Shown here: piece by piece, positions 25,067-33,486 of the stretch
How positions within the stretch are numbered: the stretch's first letter is position 1
Layout of the letters: each line of letters begins with the position of its first letter
Assembly: GCF_003473295.1 (NCBI RefSeq)
Contig: NZ_QRMP01000021.1
Span: 1 to 58,764 of the forward strand
Length of the DNA stretch: 58,764 nucleotides
Direction of reading: 5' to 3'
DNA from: Parabacteroides sp. AM08-6
GTDB taxonomy: Bacteria; Bacteroidota; Bacteroidia; Bacteroidales; Tannerellaceae
Notes under the pieces: model-generated
What the model was told of the DNA's origin: nothing
The model's database searches: none
Seen by the model: only the letters and a program-made list of their open reading frames with translations
Position numbers and translations under genes: made by a program

Positions 25067-25111
25067 AAAAAGAGGGGGCGGAGAAATAACTACCGACACC
25101 CCTCTTTATTT
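25067..25111 (+). terminator. Hairpin between stalk and anchor genes
   Basis: Arms aaagagggg (25069-25077) and cccctcttt (25099-25107) form a perfect 9-bp stem with a 21-base loop, followed by a T-rich stretch. Position between the stalk stop and the anchor start suggests partial termination that keeps the anchor less abundant. Confidence 0.7.
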
Positions 25112-25142
25112 ATACTTTACAGAAATTGAAAACATTGAAAAT

Positions 25143-26135
25143 ATGAAACCAAAAAGCTTATTGTATTATATAACATTAGGAGTTCTTTTCGCTGTCGCCG
25201 GCATAATAACCTCTTGTGAAAGTATTAGAGAGGAACTTCCGGAATGCCGTTTGTATGTCAAATTCAAATATGACTATAATATGCTTTTTACAGATGCATT
25301 CCATACCCAGGTTGACAAGGTGGAACTTTACGTATTTGATAAAGACGGCAAGTTCCTGTTCCGGCAGACAGAAGAGGGAAGCATCTTAGCTACAGGTAAT
25401 TATCTAATGGAAGTAGAATTACCTGTCGGAGAATACCAGTTTCTGGCATGGGCAGGTGTGCACGAATCCTACGATATTGCGACACTTAATGGAGAATCCG
25501 ATATTACAGAGATGAAATTACGGCTAAAACGTGAAGAGTCCCGTATCATTGATAAGAAACTGGACCCCCTTTGGTATGGAGAAATTCATCATGTGAATTT
25601 TTCCGGAATGGCTAATCAAACGGAAGTCATAAACCTGATAAAAGACACGAATAAAGTACGATTCGTCTTTCAAGGATACTCACAGGGAAATACACCCAAT
25701 AGTTCTACGAAAGCCTGGAATTTGAATATGGATGATTACAACTATGAAATCATTGAAGCAAACGGATACCTGGCTTATGATAATTCCTTACTAAATGACG
25801 ATGTCCTGAGTTTTCGTCCTTATTACAAAGAACAAAAAAGCCCTTCCGCGGCAGTCGTAGAAATGAATACAATGCGATTGATGGAGAACCGGCAAACTCA
25901 CTTTACGGTAACCGAAAAGGCAACAGGGAAAAAGGTTTTTGACATCAACCTGATTGATTTTCTCGCCATGACCGATATGGAAGGGAATAATTGGGGAGTA
26001 CAGGAATATCTGGACCGGCAGGATGAATACAAAATCATCTTTTTCTTTTCAGAAACCTCCTCGGATTTATGGCAGGCTATACAAATCCAAATCAATGGAT
26101 GGACCTGGTATTCACAGACAGAAGGTGAAATGTGA
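25143..26135 (+). CDS. Mfa2/FimB-type fimbrial anchor lipoprotein
   Basis: A 330-residue lipoprotein (lipobox ITSC, Cys25) of the FimB/Mfa2 family, which caps and anchors the stalk in the outer membrane and limits its length. Conserved phrases are CRLYVKFKYDYNMLFTDAF, VDKVELYVFDKDGKFL and YQFLAWAGV. The C-terminus reads QINGWTWYSQTEGEM, like the stalk protein's end. It is the last gene of the locus, whereas the anchor follows the stalk directly in Porphyromonas mfa. It ends five bases before the convergent transporter gene. Confidence 0.82.
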   Translation: MKPKSLLYYITLGVLFAVAGIITSCESIREELPECRLYVKFKYDYNMLFTDAFHTQVDKVELYVFDKDGKFLFRQTEEGSILATGNYLMEVELPVGEYQFLAWAGVHESYDIATLNGESDITEMKLRLKREESRIIDKKLDPLWYGEIHHVNFSGMANQTEVINLIKDTNKVRFVFQGYSQGNTPNSSTKAWNLNMDDYNYEIIEANGYLAYDNSLLNDDVLSFRPYYKEQKSPSAAVVEMNTMRLMENRQTHFTVTEKATGKKVFDINLIDFLAMTDMEGNNWGVQEYLDRQDEYKIIFFFSETSSDLWQAIQIQINGWTWYSQTEGEM

Positions 26136-26140
26136 CACGC

Positions 26141-27064
26141 TCAGGCACGGTTACTTTTCTTGCTCCTTTTCGATGCTTTTTCGGCAATATAGACCCCGCC
26201 TATGATACAAAAAGCGCCTGCTAAAGAGGTAACTGTCAACGCCTCGGACAAGAATGCGGCAGAGGTTAAAAGAGTAACCAAAGGAACGACATAAATATAA
26301 TTGGCGGTTTTGGATGCACCTAAGAAACGGACAGCCGTGTTCCACATCAGATAACAAAGCATGGAAGCAATACAACCTAAAAACAATAAGTTACAATAAA
26401 CAACAGGAAGTCTAAGCAACTCATAATTCATTTTCAAAGGGACAAATATAAAATAGACAAACAAGGAAAGAATTCCATAGCAGAATACCTTCCGCGTGAT
26501 AAATAATACCGGATAATGACGACTAAGCCTTTTCAGGATAATACAATAAAAAGCCCACGAAACCGCCGCCACCAAAGTAAGGAAATCACCTAACGGATTT
26601 ATCTTCAGCAAAACACTACCATTGAAAACAACTAACCCCACTCCCGCCAAAGCAACCAATGAACCATATAACACATTCCTTTGCAAAGGTTCTTTATAAA
26701 AAATACCGGACAATATTGTAGTGATAACAGGAGCCGTACAAATCAATAATGAGACATTGGAGGCCAATGTTATTCCCAAAGCGGTATTCTCCGCAATAAA
26801 ATAAAGAGAACCTCCACATATCCCGGAAAGCAACATCAAAAATTCGTCCTTCAAGCTGCTTGCCCAAAGCTTTTTATGCGATACTATCAGGATACAGAAA
26901 TAAGCCAAGACAAAACGATAAAGCAATATTTCGACCGGGGACAAACCTGTATTGATTAATATCTTGGTCGAGACAAACGTTGTTCCCCATATAACGACAG
27001 TCAATATAGCAATACTATGGTACAAGAAAAGAGATTGCCGGGCAAGAGGTTCCGTTTTCATCAT
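26141..27064 (-). CDS. DMT superfamily (EamA) transporter
   Basis: A 307-residue inner-membrane protein with about ten hydrophobic segments in two EamA halves. The first half includes ILTVVIWGTTFVSTKILINTG and the second includes LVAAVSWAFYCIILKRLSRH. The C-terminus is basic (EKASKRSKKSNRA). Members export amino acids or other metabolites, and the substrate is not predictable here. It is convergent with the fimbrial anchor gene and divergent from the pentapeptide gene. Two adjacent ATGs (27064, 27061) are possible starts. Confidence 0.85.
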   Translation of the reverse strand: MMKTEPLARQSLFLYHSIAILTVVIWGTTFVSTKILINTGLSPVEILLYRFVLAYFCILIVSHKKLWASSLKDEFLMLLSGICGGSLYFIAENTALGITLASNVSLLICTAPVITTILSGIFYKEPLQRNVLYGSLVALAGVGLVVFNGSVLLKINPLGDFLTLVAAVSWAFYCIILKRLSRHYPVLFITRKVFCYGILSLFVYFIFVPLKMNYELLRLPVVYCNLLFLGCIASMLCYLMWNTAVRFLGASKTANYIYVVPLVTLLTSAAFLSEALTVTSLAGAFCIIGGVYIAEKASKRSKKSNRA

Positions 27065-27142
27065 TGTTCTTTTTAAGTTTCTGCAAAATTATATATTATA
27101 GGTCATTTTCCAAACTCGATAGATAGAATAGGATATTTTTCT

Positions 27143-27150
27143 TACTTTTG
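27143..27150 (+). promoter_or_regulatory. Bacteroidales -7 promoter box
   Basis: The octamer tacttttg is an exact TAnnTTTG match 48 bases before the pentapeptide-repeat gene's ATG, implying a leader of about 40 nt. Confidence 0.55.
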
Positions 27151-27198
27151 TTTCATCTATCACCAAACATTCCTACATAAACAAAAGAAGTTCCATAG

Positions 27199-27846
27199 AT
27201 GAAAATAACACAGCCCCGCTTGGCAAAAATACTCCATGAAGATGTTTCTATTGAGACCGCATTGGAGAAGAATGAAGAAGACTTGATTGAATACGCCTTT
27301 AAAAATCAACTAATAGAGGAGTTACAGAAAAGTAATCTATCTGTCCAATCATGTCTGTTCGCAAATTGCTATTTCCAGGGATGCTACATAAAAAAATCAC
27401 AATTCAGTGACATTGTATTCCGTAATTGCGATTTATCAAACGTAAAACTGACAGGATGTGGATTTCACCGAGTGGAGTTTATCGGATGTAAGCTGATTGG
27501 GACAAACTTTTCGGACGGGATTTTCAACCATGTGTTATTCAGGGAATGCAAAGGAGATTACATCAATTTTTCTATGAGTAAGTTGGGACATGTAGACTTT
27601 ATAAACTGCGATTTGAGAAACGCAGGAATGGAGGATTGTCAATTTTCTTACATCAACTTTGAGAAGTGCAACTTGACTGAAAGTGAGTTTTATCATACTA
27701 AACTAAAAGGAATTGATTTCTCAAGCTCCGAAATATCCGGTATTCGTGTGAGTGCACCGACAGTCAGCGAACTACGGGGAGTCTCCGTTACATCACTGCA
27801 AGCACTGGAGTTGGCACGAATACTCGGAATTACTATCAAAGAATAA
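27199..27846 (+). CDS. Pentapeptide repeat protein
   Basis: A 215-residue protein built of pentapeptide repeats (A/C/S-D/N-F/L-x-x), from about residue 45 to 180. Examples are CLFANCYFQGCYI, NCDLSNVKLTGCGF and KCNLTESEFYHTKL. These form a right-handed quadrilateral beta-helix. The C-terminal cap reads LQALELARILGITIKE. The fold is shared with Qnr/MfpA DNA-gyrase-protecting proteins, but many pentapeptide proteins have unknown roles, so no resistance function is claimed. It ends two bases before the convergent GNAT gene. Confidence 0.85.
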   Translation: MKITQPRLAKILHEDVSIETALEKNEEDLIEYAFKNQLIEELQKSNLSVQSCLFANCYFQGCYIKKSQFSDIVFRNCDLSNVKLTGCGFHRVEFIGCKLIGTNFSDGIFNHVLFRECKGDYINFSMSKLGHVDFINCDLRNAGMEDCQFSYINFEKCNLTESEFYHTKLKGIDFSSSEISGIRVSAPTVSELRGVSVTSLQALELARILGITIKE

Positions 27847-27848
27847 AA

Positions 27849-28115
27849 TCATTGCGCATAATCCGGATGACGATGAAGCCAGGTTACCGCATAAGAACAA
27901 GTGGCTAATGGTTTCATACCGTTGGCCAAAGCATAATCATAGGCATACTTCACCAATGCGGATGCGATTCCACGGCCTTCGATTGCAGGTGGTACAATCG
28001 TATGAATAATATCTAATTTTCCATCTACCAGACGGTACTGTACAAAGGCCGTTACTCCATCCATCTTCGTTTCAAAACGCTTTTTATCAGGGTAATGAGT
28101 TATTACATATTCCAT
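27849..28115 (-). CDS. Small GNAT N-acetyltransferase (YjdJ-like)
   Basis: An 88-residue GNAT-like protein from ATG 28115 (MEYVITHYPDKKRFE). The motif VPPAIEGRGIASALVKYAYDYA is the acetyl-CoA-binding pyrophosphate loop (Q/R-x-x-G-x-G/A), followed by PLATCSYAVTWLHRHPDY. It belongs to the minimal, stand-alone GNAT family. The ATG at 28115 lies five bases after the stop of the AsmA-like gene, whereas the longer frame from 28139 overlaps it. They are likely co-transcribed. The substrate is unknown. Confidence 0.82.
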   Translation of the reverse strand: MEYVITHYPDKKRFETKMDGVTAFVQYRLVDGKLDIIHTIVPPAIEGRGIASALVKYAYDYALANGMKPLATCSYAVTWLHRHPDYAQ

Positions 28116-28119
28116 ACTT

Positions 28120-31100
28120 TTATTTATTAACCGGTTCAAAATCTAATGAAATCTGCTCCTTCTCCTCCACTTCGGACAACTTCCTTGACGGAGATTTCTT
28201 TTTGCCGTGAAAGAAGTTCTTCACTTTTGTAAAGAAAGTCATAATACCTTTCGCCGTATCTTGTTTCTTTTTGGAAACGCCGACCGATTCAACTAAGGCC
28301 GGACGAAGAATTTGCCACAGGTAATTGAACGTGGAATGATAAGGGTCTCTTATTATTGTAACAGTTGAATGTCTTGGTTTGTTATGTTCTTTTCCGGTTT
28401 TATCGGGATTATCATGTTTAAGTACACGATTCACGAGACTTGTCAAAAACTTTTTATCAACCAGTTGGCCGTCTTTTTCCTTTAAAAGAGCCGCCCGCAA
28501 ATCATCGTAAAGGAACAGCATATCGACTGTTGCTCCTTTGCTCGAAGCCTCCGTCCGGAATATGAATTCATTCAAACGACCACTTTGTATTTCAGCCGAA
28601 GCTAACGGAGTAATCAGTTCGTTCAAGGCAGTCAGGTCGAAATCACTCATCCGGGCATTCAGCACGAAACGGTCGTTCAGGGAATCGACCGGCAGCAACC
28701 ATGTTGCGGTAAAATAACCTTTTCCCATCAATTTACCATTCGCATCAAGCCGTATATACTGCTCCGGTACGGAAACAATATTTGTAAAACCGGAAAAAGT
28801 ACCATTCATTCCCGTAAAGAACAACTTCCCGGGAGAAGTTCCTTTTAGGGCCAGTTCTTCATAAACAACCGACAAATTAGTCACTCCTACCCGAGCTATA
28901 TCTAACTTCAGCGGAGCTTTTTGCAATCCTGAATAAACCATTGGAACGATATGACGTGGGACAGGAATCTGTTGGTTCTTGAAATTACGCAATACGGCAT
29001 CCCCTATCCGCACCTCTTTTATCCGAAGGATTTTATCAGTAAAATAAGCCGGAAAATCAATACCGGAAAAATTCAATTTCTCCACACTTACGTCAAACCA
29101 GTCTTTATGATGCGGCTGCAAATAAGCAAATTCCATTTTAGGATAAAGAGATACCAAATGTAAACGCTCGACATTCAAATTCGCTTTTGTCAAATCTACG
29201 TGGCCTATCTTTAACGTATAAAAACCGTTATCCAATGGAAAAGCCAGATTACGAGTAGAGAAACGGATATCTCCCAATGAAAAATTCCGTTTTTCATTAT
29301 CCACAACCAAATTTTCCACCACCAGATTTGTTGTATCCAGTTTTTGATGTTCCAACGTATCGGCATTTCCCCGGAAAGCATAATTGAGTTCTGCATCCTT
29401 CAAATTGAACCGATGCAAAGAGATTCTCCCGGCTATATTTCCAAGCAGGTCATACATATCTGCAATATCGACAGAAAACGAATCCTTGCGGTGCACAACA
29501 GGAAACGAAGGGCCCGGACAAATACCGGCAACCGGATTTAGCAGATTGACAGTACCCACCTCCAATAATGTGCTATCCCAGGAAATCTTATCTATTTCAA
29601 ACCTGTTCAGGACTAAGGACATGCCCGCTTCATTCGTTCTAAACACTCGTATTTCAGGAGATTCAACGCAAAAAGATTCCAGATGTAAATTCTTTGTCAG
29701 ATTTTCCGGCAAATGCTTTAATCCGGTTACGTAAATATCCGGAGTCTGAATACTGAAATAAGTAGGCGGAGCTTTCTTCCAGGAAGAATCCTGAGGCATC
29801 AACCGGACATCTTTCAAGCTCAATATACCTTTGACTGTCGAATATTGACCTTTACGAATGGATAATTTATACTCTTTCCCAGGTAAATAATTATCAAAAT
29901 CACTGAAACTAAACCCCATATTTCCATAATTGAAAAACAAGCCGGAACCTTTGTTTGTCTGCTTATTTACCAGAATATCGGATGCAAAGAAATTAAAATG
30001 ATTCAATTGATAAGTAACCGGTTCATCCGCACAATTATCGTCAAACATAATAGCTGCATTATTCAGGCGAAACTCTCTAACAGACAAATAGCGCAAAAAC
30101 GGATTCAGGATAGCCTCCACATCCACACGACTATCTACCGGCTTTTTATTTGCTGCTTCTTTTTTTCGGGTTGCCGGGACTCTGACATAATGAAACCGGG
30201 GATAATCAATCTTAAATTTCTCGGCACTAATTCCATTATCGTACCGCAAACCCCGAATATTAAGAGTGTCAATCGAGCCGGACATATAATCGTTGCGACT
30301 CCGCATGGATAAAGGGCGAAGACGAAATTTCTCTATACTGAAATCACCGCTTCCGGTATTCAACACCATACGTTTTATAGCAAAACGATGATTATGAGCA
30401 GCCATCATACCGTCTATATCATTCGCTTCAAAAGCAAAATCTTTCGAATACCAAAAGCCGTGTTTGACTTCGGATAGTGAATCTACCCGAAAATCATTTG
30501 CCTGAAAATCAAAATTTGCCAATTTATAAACTTCCGTTGTACCTTTTACAGCAAACGAATACTGCATTTTTGCCTTTTCAATTCCAATTACCTGGATGGC
30601 TACACTATGCAGAACCGGGGATATAATTTCATACAATGACAAAGAACGAACCAAGGAATCCGTATTCATCCGGTTTGCTTCTTGCTGCCCGGCTGTTTCA
30701 GATGCAGCATGTTCATCTGTAAATCCATACACACTGATATCCGGCTGTTTAATACGAAAGGAATGGGCAGTCAGATAATTCAATGCTTTTTCGCGTCTGA
30801 AAGCAATACCCTTAACTTCCACCGCTTTAATCAGTGCATCCAGATAACTATCCGGCCTTTGTTTCATTTCTTTCCACAATTGTCCTTGCGGCTGAAGATG
30901 AATATTGGAAATAGAAATAACCGAATCTTTTGTGCTCAACCACATACTATCTGTCTCAAGTGTAAAATCATTATTCGCCAATAATCGTTGTGGCTGATTG
31001 GCAACAAAATCGAAATCATTACAATACAACAACTTACCACTCTCCGATGAATATTCATCCAAATAAAATCCATAAGCATGGAAATCGGCATTCGCAAGAC

Positions 31101-31674
31101 GATAGACAATCGGCGAAACCGGATTTTCTACCGTATAGAAAACACTCGCATTTTCCAAGTTCAATACCTGTACGCTCAAAATATCGATATAAGGAGAAAT
31201 AACTTCATACAAAGTTTTCGTTTCAGCCTGCCTGACTTTCTTCTCCGTACGGGAAGAATAATAAGAATTAAATACTGCTATTTCGGAATGCTTTATCTCA
31301 AAAGAATTAAAATGTAATTGTTTATAATTCCACCTCCATACTAAATTTACCCCTTTAAAATCAATGACACCGACATCGGCCGTCACATAAGTTGCAGGCA
31401 AGCTGTCCTTAGCCGTCCAGCTACGGAATACAGCAGAATCGGGCTGCAGCCGGACTCCTTTCATTTTTAATTCTCCTTTAAAAAAACTAATGGACAAATC
31501 GTCGAACGAAAGACGATAAAAACCATCGGTAGCATCAGCCGTACGCTGTATCAGCTCCTTTTTCAGATACCGTTCCAAACGTTTTGTCAGGTGAAAATTA
31601 AGCAAGAACAGGGCAGCGGCCGATAATAATATCGCCACAGACAGGTATCGTATTATTTTCTTCTTTTTCCCCAT
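28120..31674 (-). CDS. Giant AsmA/DUF748-like inner-membrane protein
   Basis: An 1184-residue protein with one N-terminal membrane helix (about residues 8-28, IIRYLSVAILLSAAALFLLN), followed by a very long, beta-rich periplasmic region with recurring strand patterns and no enzyme motif. Near the C-terminus are AEIQSGRLNEFIFRTEASSKG and a basic Lys-rich tail. Architecture is that of AsmA/TamB/YhdP-type bridge proteins, which are implicated in phospholipid movement between inner and outer membranes. It precedes the small GNAT gene. Function is inferred from fold type only. Confidence 0.7.
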   Translation of the reverse strand: MGKKKKIIRYLSVAILLSAAALFLLNFHLTKRLERYLKKELIQRTADATDGFYRLSFDDLSISFFKGELKMKGVRLQPDSAVFRSWTAKDSLPATYVTADVGVIDFKGVNLVWRWNYKQLHFNSFEIKHSEIAVFNSYYSSRTEKKVRQAETKTLYEVISPYIDILSVQVLNLENASVFYTVENPVSPIVYRLANADFHAYGFYLDEYSSESGKLLYCNDFDFVANQPQRLLANNDFTLETDSMWLSTKDSVISISNIHLQPQGQLWKEMKQRPDSYLDALIKAVEVKGIAFRREKALNYLTAHSFRIKQPDISVYGFTDEHAASETAGQQEANRMNTDSLVRSLSLYEIISPVLHSVAIQVIGIEKAKMQYSFAVKGTTEVYKLANFDFQANDFRVDSLSEVKHGFWYSKDFAFEANDIDGMMAAHNHRFAIKRMVLNTGSGDFSIEKFRLRPLSMRSRNDYMSGSIDTLNIRGLRYDNGISAEKFKIDYPRFHYVRVPATRKKEAANKKPVDSRVDVEAILNPFLRYLSVREFRLNNAAIMFDDNCADEPVTYQLNHFNFFASDILVNKQTNKGSGLFFNYGNMGFSFSDFDNYLPGKEYKLSIRKGQYSTVKGILSLKDVRLMPQDSSWKKAPPTYFSIQTPDIYVTGLKHLPENLTKNLHLESFCVESPEIRVFRTNEAGMSLVLNRFEIDKISWDSTLLEVGTVNLLNPVAGICPGPSFPVVHRKDSFSVDIADMYDLLGNIAGRISLHRFNLKDAELNYAFRGNADTLEHQKLDTTNLVVENLVVDNEKRNFSLGDIRFSTRNLAFPLDNGFYTLKIGHVDLTKANLNVERLHLVSLYPKMEFAYLQPHHKDWFDVSVEKLNFSGIDFPAYFTDKILRIKEVRIGDAVLRNFKNQQIPVPRHIVPMVYSGLQKAPLKLDIARVGVTNLSVVYEELALKGTSPGKLFFTGMNGTFSGFTNIVSVPEQYIRLDANGKLMGKGYFTATWLLPVDSLNDRFVLNARMSDFDLTALNELITPLASAEIQSGRLNEFIFRTEASSKGATVDMLFLYDDLRAALLKEKDGQLVDKKFLTSLVNRVLKHDNPDKTGKEHNKPRHSTVTIIRDPYHSTFNYLWQILRPALVESVGVSKKKQDTAKGIMTFFTKVKNFFHGKKKSPSRKLSEVEEKEQISLDFEPVNK

Positions 31675-31805
31675 AAAATAGACTTCTGTTGCTATTTAGC
31701 ATACATCTATTAAAAGAAACAAAATAGTACACTATAAGTTGCAGAGATTCACGCAATAAAATCAATACAGCAACCGAAATCAAACGGCTTGGCGGTACAT
31801 ATAAG

Positions 31806-31838
31806 AAAAAAAGGCCTACCATCGCTGGCCGGCCTTTT
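31806..31838 (-). terminator. Terminator after the DUF4907 gene
   Basis: Arms aaaaggcc (31809-31816) and ggccttt(t) (31831-31838) pair, with a ggccggcc core on the right arm. Read on the minus strand the stem is followed by a run of T. It lies 24 bases past the stop at 31862. Confidence 0.7.
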
Positions 31839-31861
31839 CTTAATGTTGAAAATCTTCTTTT

Positions 31862-32191
31862 CTAATCAGAGAGTGAATGTTCTAAATCTTCCATAGTTAC
31901 CGAGATATCTAAATTATGCTTTAACCTATTCAATACCAAAAGTCCCGTACGCCGGGCACTACGCTCATCGGGGAAGGGACAAACCGTGTCAATTGCGGGA
32001 ATGGTCGGTTGATAAATCAACGTCTTTTTATTCACCAAAATTTTATATCCCCAACCATTCCCCAATTGAAACGTTTGCAACTCCGGTTGCCGGCTGCGCG
32101 AAGACCCCATTTCTCCGCGACAGAAATAAAAAAGAATAATCAGCAGCGGCAGCAATATCAGGCTCCAAAGAACCATCTTTCTCCTTTTCAT
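31862..32191 (-). CDS. DUF4907-like membrane-anchored protein
   Basis: A 109-residue protein from ATG 32191 (MKRRKMVLWSLILLPLLIILFY), with one N-terminal membrane or signal segment and a small C-terminal domain (GNGWGYKILVNKKTLIYQPTIPAI, FPDERSARRTGLLVLNRL). This matches the DUF4907 family of Bacteroidetes, which is usually encoded beside kelch and DUF4270 proteins. It follows the kelch gene on the same strand by about 20 bases. The function is unknown; a periplasmic role with the kelch protein is inferred. A start at 32203 is also possible. Confidence 0.7.
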   Translation of the reverse strand: MKRRKMVLWSLILLPLLIILFYFCRGEMGSSRSRQPELQTFQLGNGWGYKILVNKKTLIYQPTIPAIDTVCPFPDERSARRTGLLVLNRLKHNLDISVTMEDLEHSLSD

Positions 32192-32210
32192 CGCTTTTAT
32201 CATCATCACA

Positions 32211-33227
32211 TCAATCATCATCCGGGTCATAATCATATGGATGAAGTTCCCAGATATCATCATAGCGATAGGTGCCGCTTTTACCCGTAGCGATAAAACC
32301 TCTGCTTCCATTGGAGAAAGCAACAGACAACGTACGCGTACTGCCTTTAAAGTTATGTACCTGCTCCCATAAATCGGTTGAAGGATAGTATTTCCAGGTA
32401 TCGCCCCTTACACTTCCCTGCTCTCCGCATGTCAGATAGGCTACTCCGTCGATAACGAAGGCCGAGCCATACATCCGGACGATATTGTAATCGTCGTCAT
32501 AATCCTCATCGGACGAGTCGGATATATCCCGAAGCTGCGTCCATTGCCCGGTCGACGGATTATATTTCCAAAAATCATCTTCATAGGTTCCGTTATTAAT
32601 ACCGCAGCATACATAAGCAATATCATCGATAACGAAACTGGTCGCTCCCATACGTTTGGTTCCACCGATACTGACAATTTGTGTCCAACTGTTGGCAGAC
32701 GGGTCGAAAGAATAAAAATCCTTCAGATAATTCCCATCGTATCCGGCACCGATATAACCTTTGCCGGCTACTCCGAAACCGACAGCCGCATAACGTGCCG
32801 AACCTGGAAAATCGGCTTTTTTCGTCCACGTATTAGTAGTGGGATTATATTCATAGAAATCGTTTAACTTATTTTCGTTATCGTCATATCCGGTTCCTAT
32901 ATATCCTTTGCCATCCACGGTAAAAGCAACAGCCGAATTACGGGGAACCCCGGGAAAATTTGCTTTTTGCGTCCATGCGTCATTATCCATGTCATACTCC
33001 CAAAGGTCGGAAAGGCGACCTATACTGGGAGAACCTGTATAACCTCCAACTATATACCCTTTGTTTCCAATTGAAAAAGCGGCAGCATCATAACGTGCCA
33101 GACCGTCAAAGTCAGATACGCGGACCCAGTTACCAATTAAATCTTCATCGTCATCATCACTACATGAAGTAATTATGACAGGGAGCAACGCTACAAGAAG
33201 CATCCATAATTTTTTGTGTGTCATCAT
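32211..33227 (-). CDS. Kelch-repeat lipoprotein
   Basis: A 338-residue lipoprotein (MM start at 33227/33224, lipobox ITSC) made of kelch repeats. The phrases GKGYIGTGYDDNENKLNDFYEYNP and similar GxGYIxxGYxG... DFYxYxPxxNxW recur about six times (residues ~45-335), predicting a beta-propeller. It is exported to the periplasm or outer membrane face. It is divergent from the DUF4270 and outer-membrane barrel genes with a 259-base spacer, and upstream of DUF4907. This four-gene neighbourhood recurs in Bacteroidetes. The ligand is unknown. Confidence 0.85.
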   Translation of the reverse strand: MMTHKKLWMLLVALLPVIITSCSDDDDEDLIGNWVRVSDFDGLARYDAAAFSIGNKGYIVGGYTGSPSIGRLSDLWEYDMDNDAWTQKANFPGVPRNSAVAFTVDGKGYIGTGYDDNENKLNDFYEYNPTTNTWTKKADFPGSARYAAVGFGVAGKGYIGAGYDGNYLKDFYSFDPSANSWTQIVSIGGTKRMGATSFVIDDIAYVCCGINNGTYEDDFWKYNPSTGQWTQLRDISDSSDEDYDDDYNIVRMYGSAFVIDGVAYLTCGEQGSVRGDTWKYYPSTDLWEQVHNFKGSTRTLSVAFSNGSRGFIATGKSGTYRYDDIWELHPYDYDPDDD

Positions 33228-33486
33228 CAAACTTGTTTCTGTTTTTTTCTGGATGCAAAAAAACAAGCCTTTTCTCTTCCTTGCAAAAAAAATCGGCAAA
33301 CAGACTATTTATTCCGGCAAACGATGCTATAAAAAGGACGAAAACCGGAAATAATGCAATAATCGGATATATGTCGCTTAATCCTCTTTTTTCTCCGGTT
33401 AATTGACGGAATTCTTCCATCGACAGGTTTTTCTTGCACAATAAACACGGATTAAAGTTCTTTGCTATCGACAAATTGTACTCATA

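Noticed and set aside
27199..27846. Pentapeptide protein as a Qnr-type quinolone resistance determinant
   Set aside because: Shared fold only. The residues that define gyrase binding cannot be recognised and the gene sits in core context.
33160..33474. 104-codon frame between kelch and DUF4270 genes
   Set aside because: It overlaps the kelch signal peptide region and the divergent promoter zone, and has no recognisable domain.
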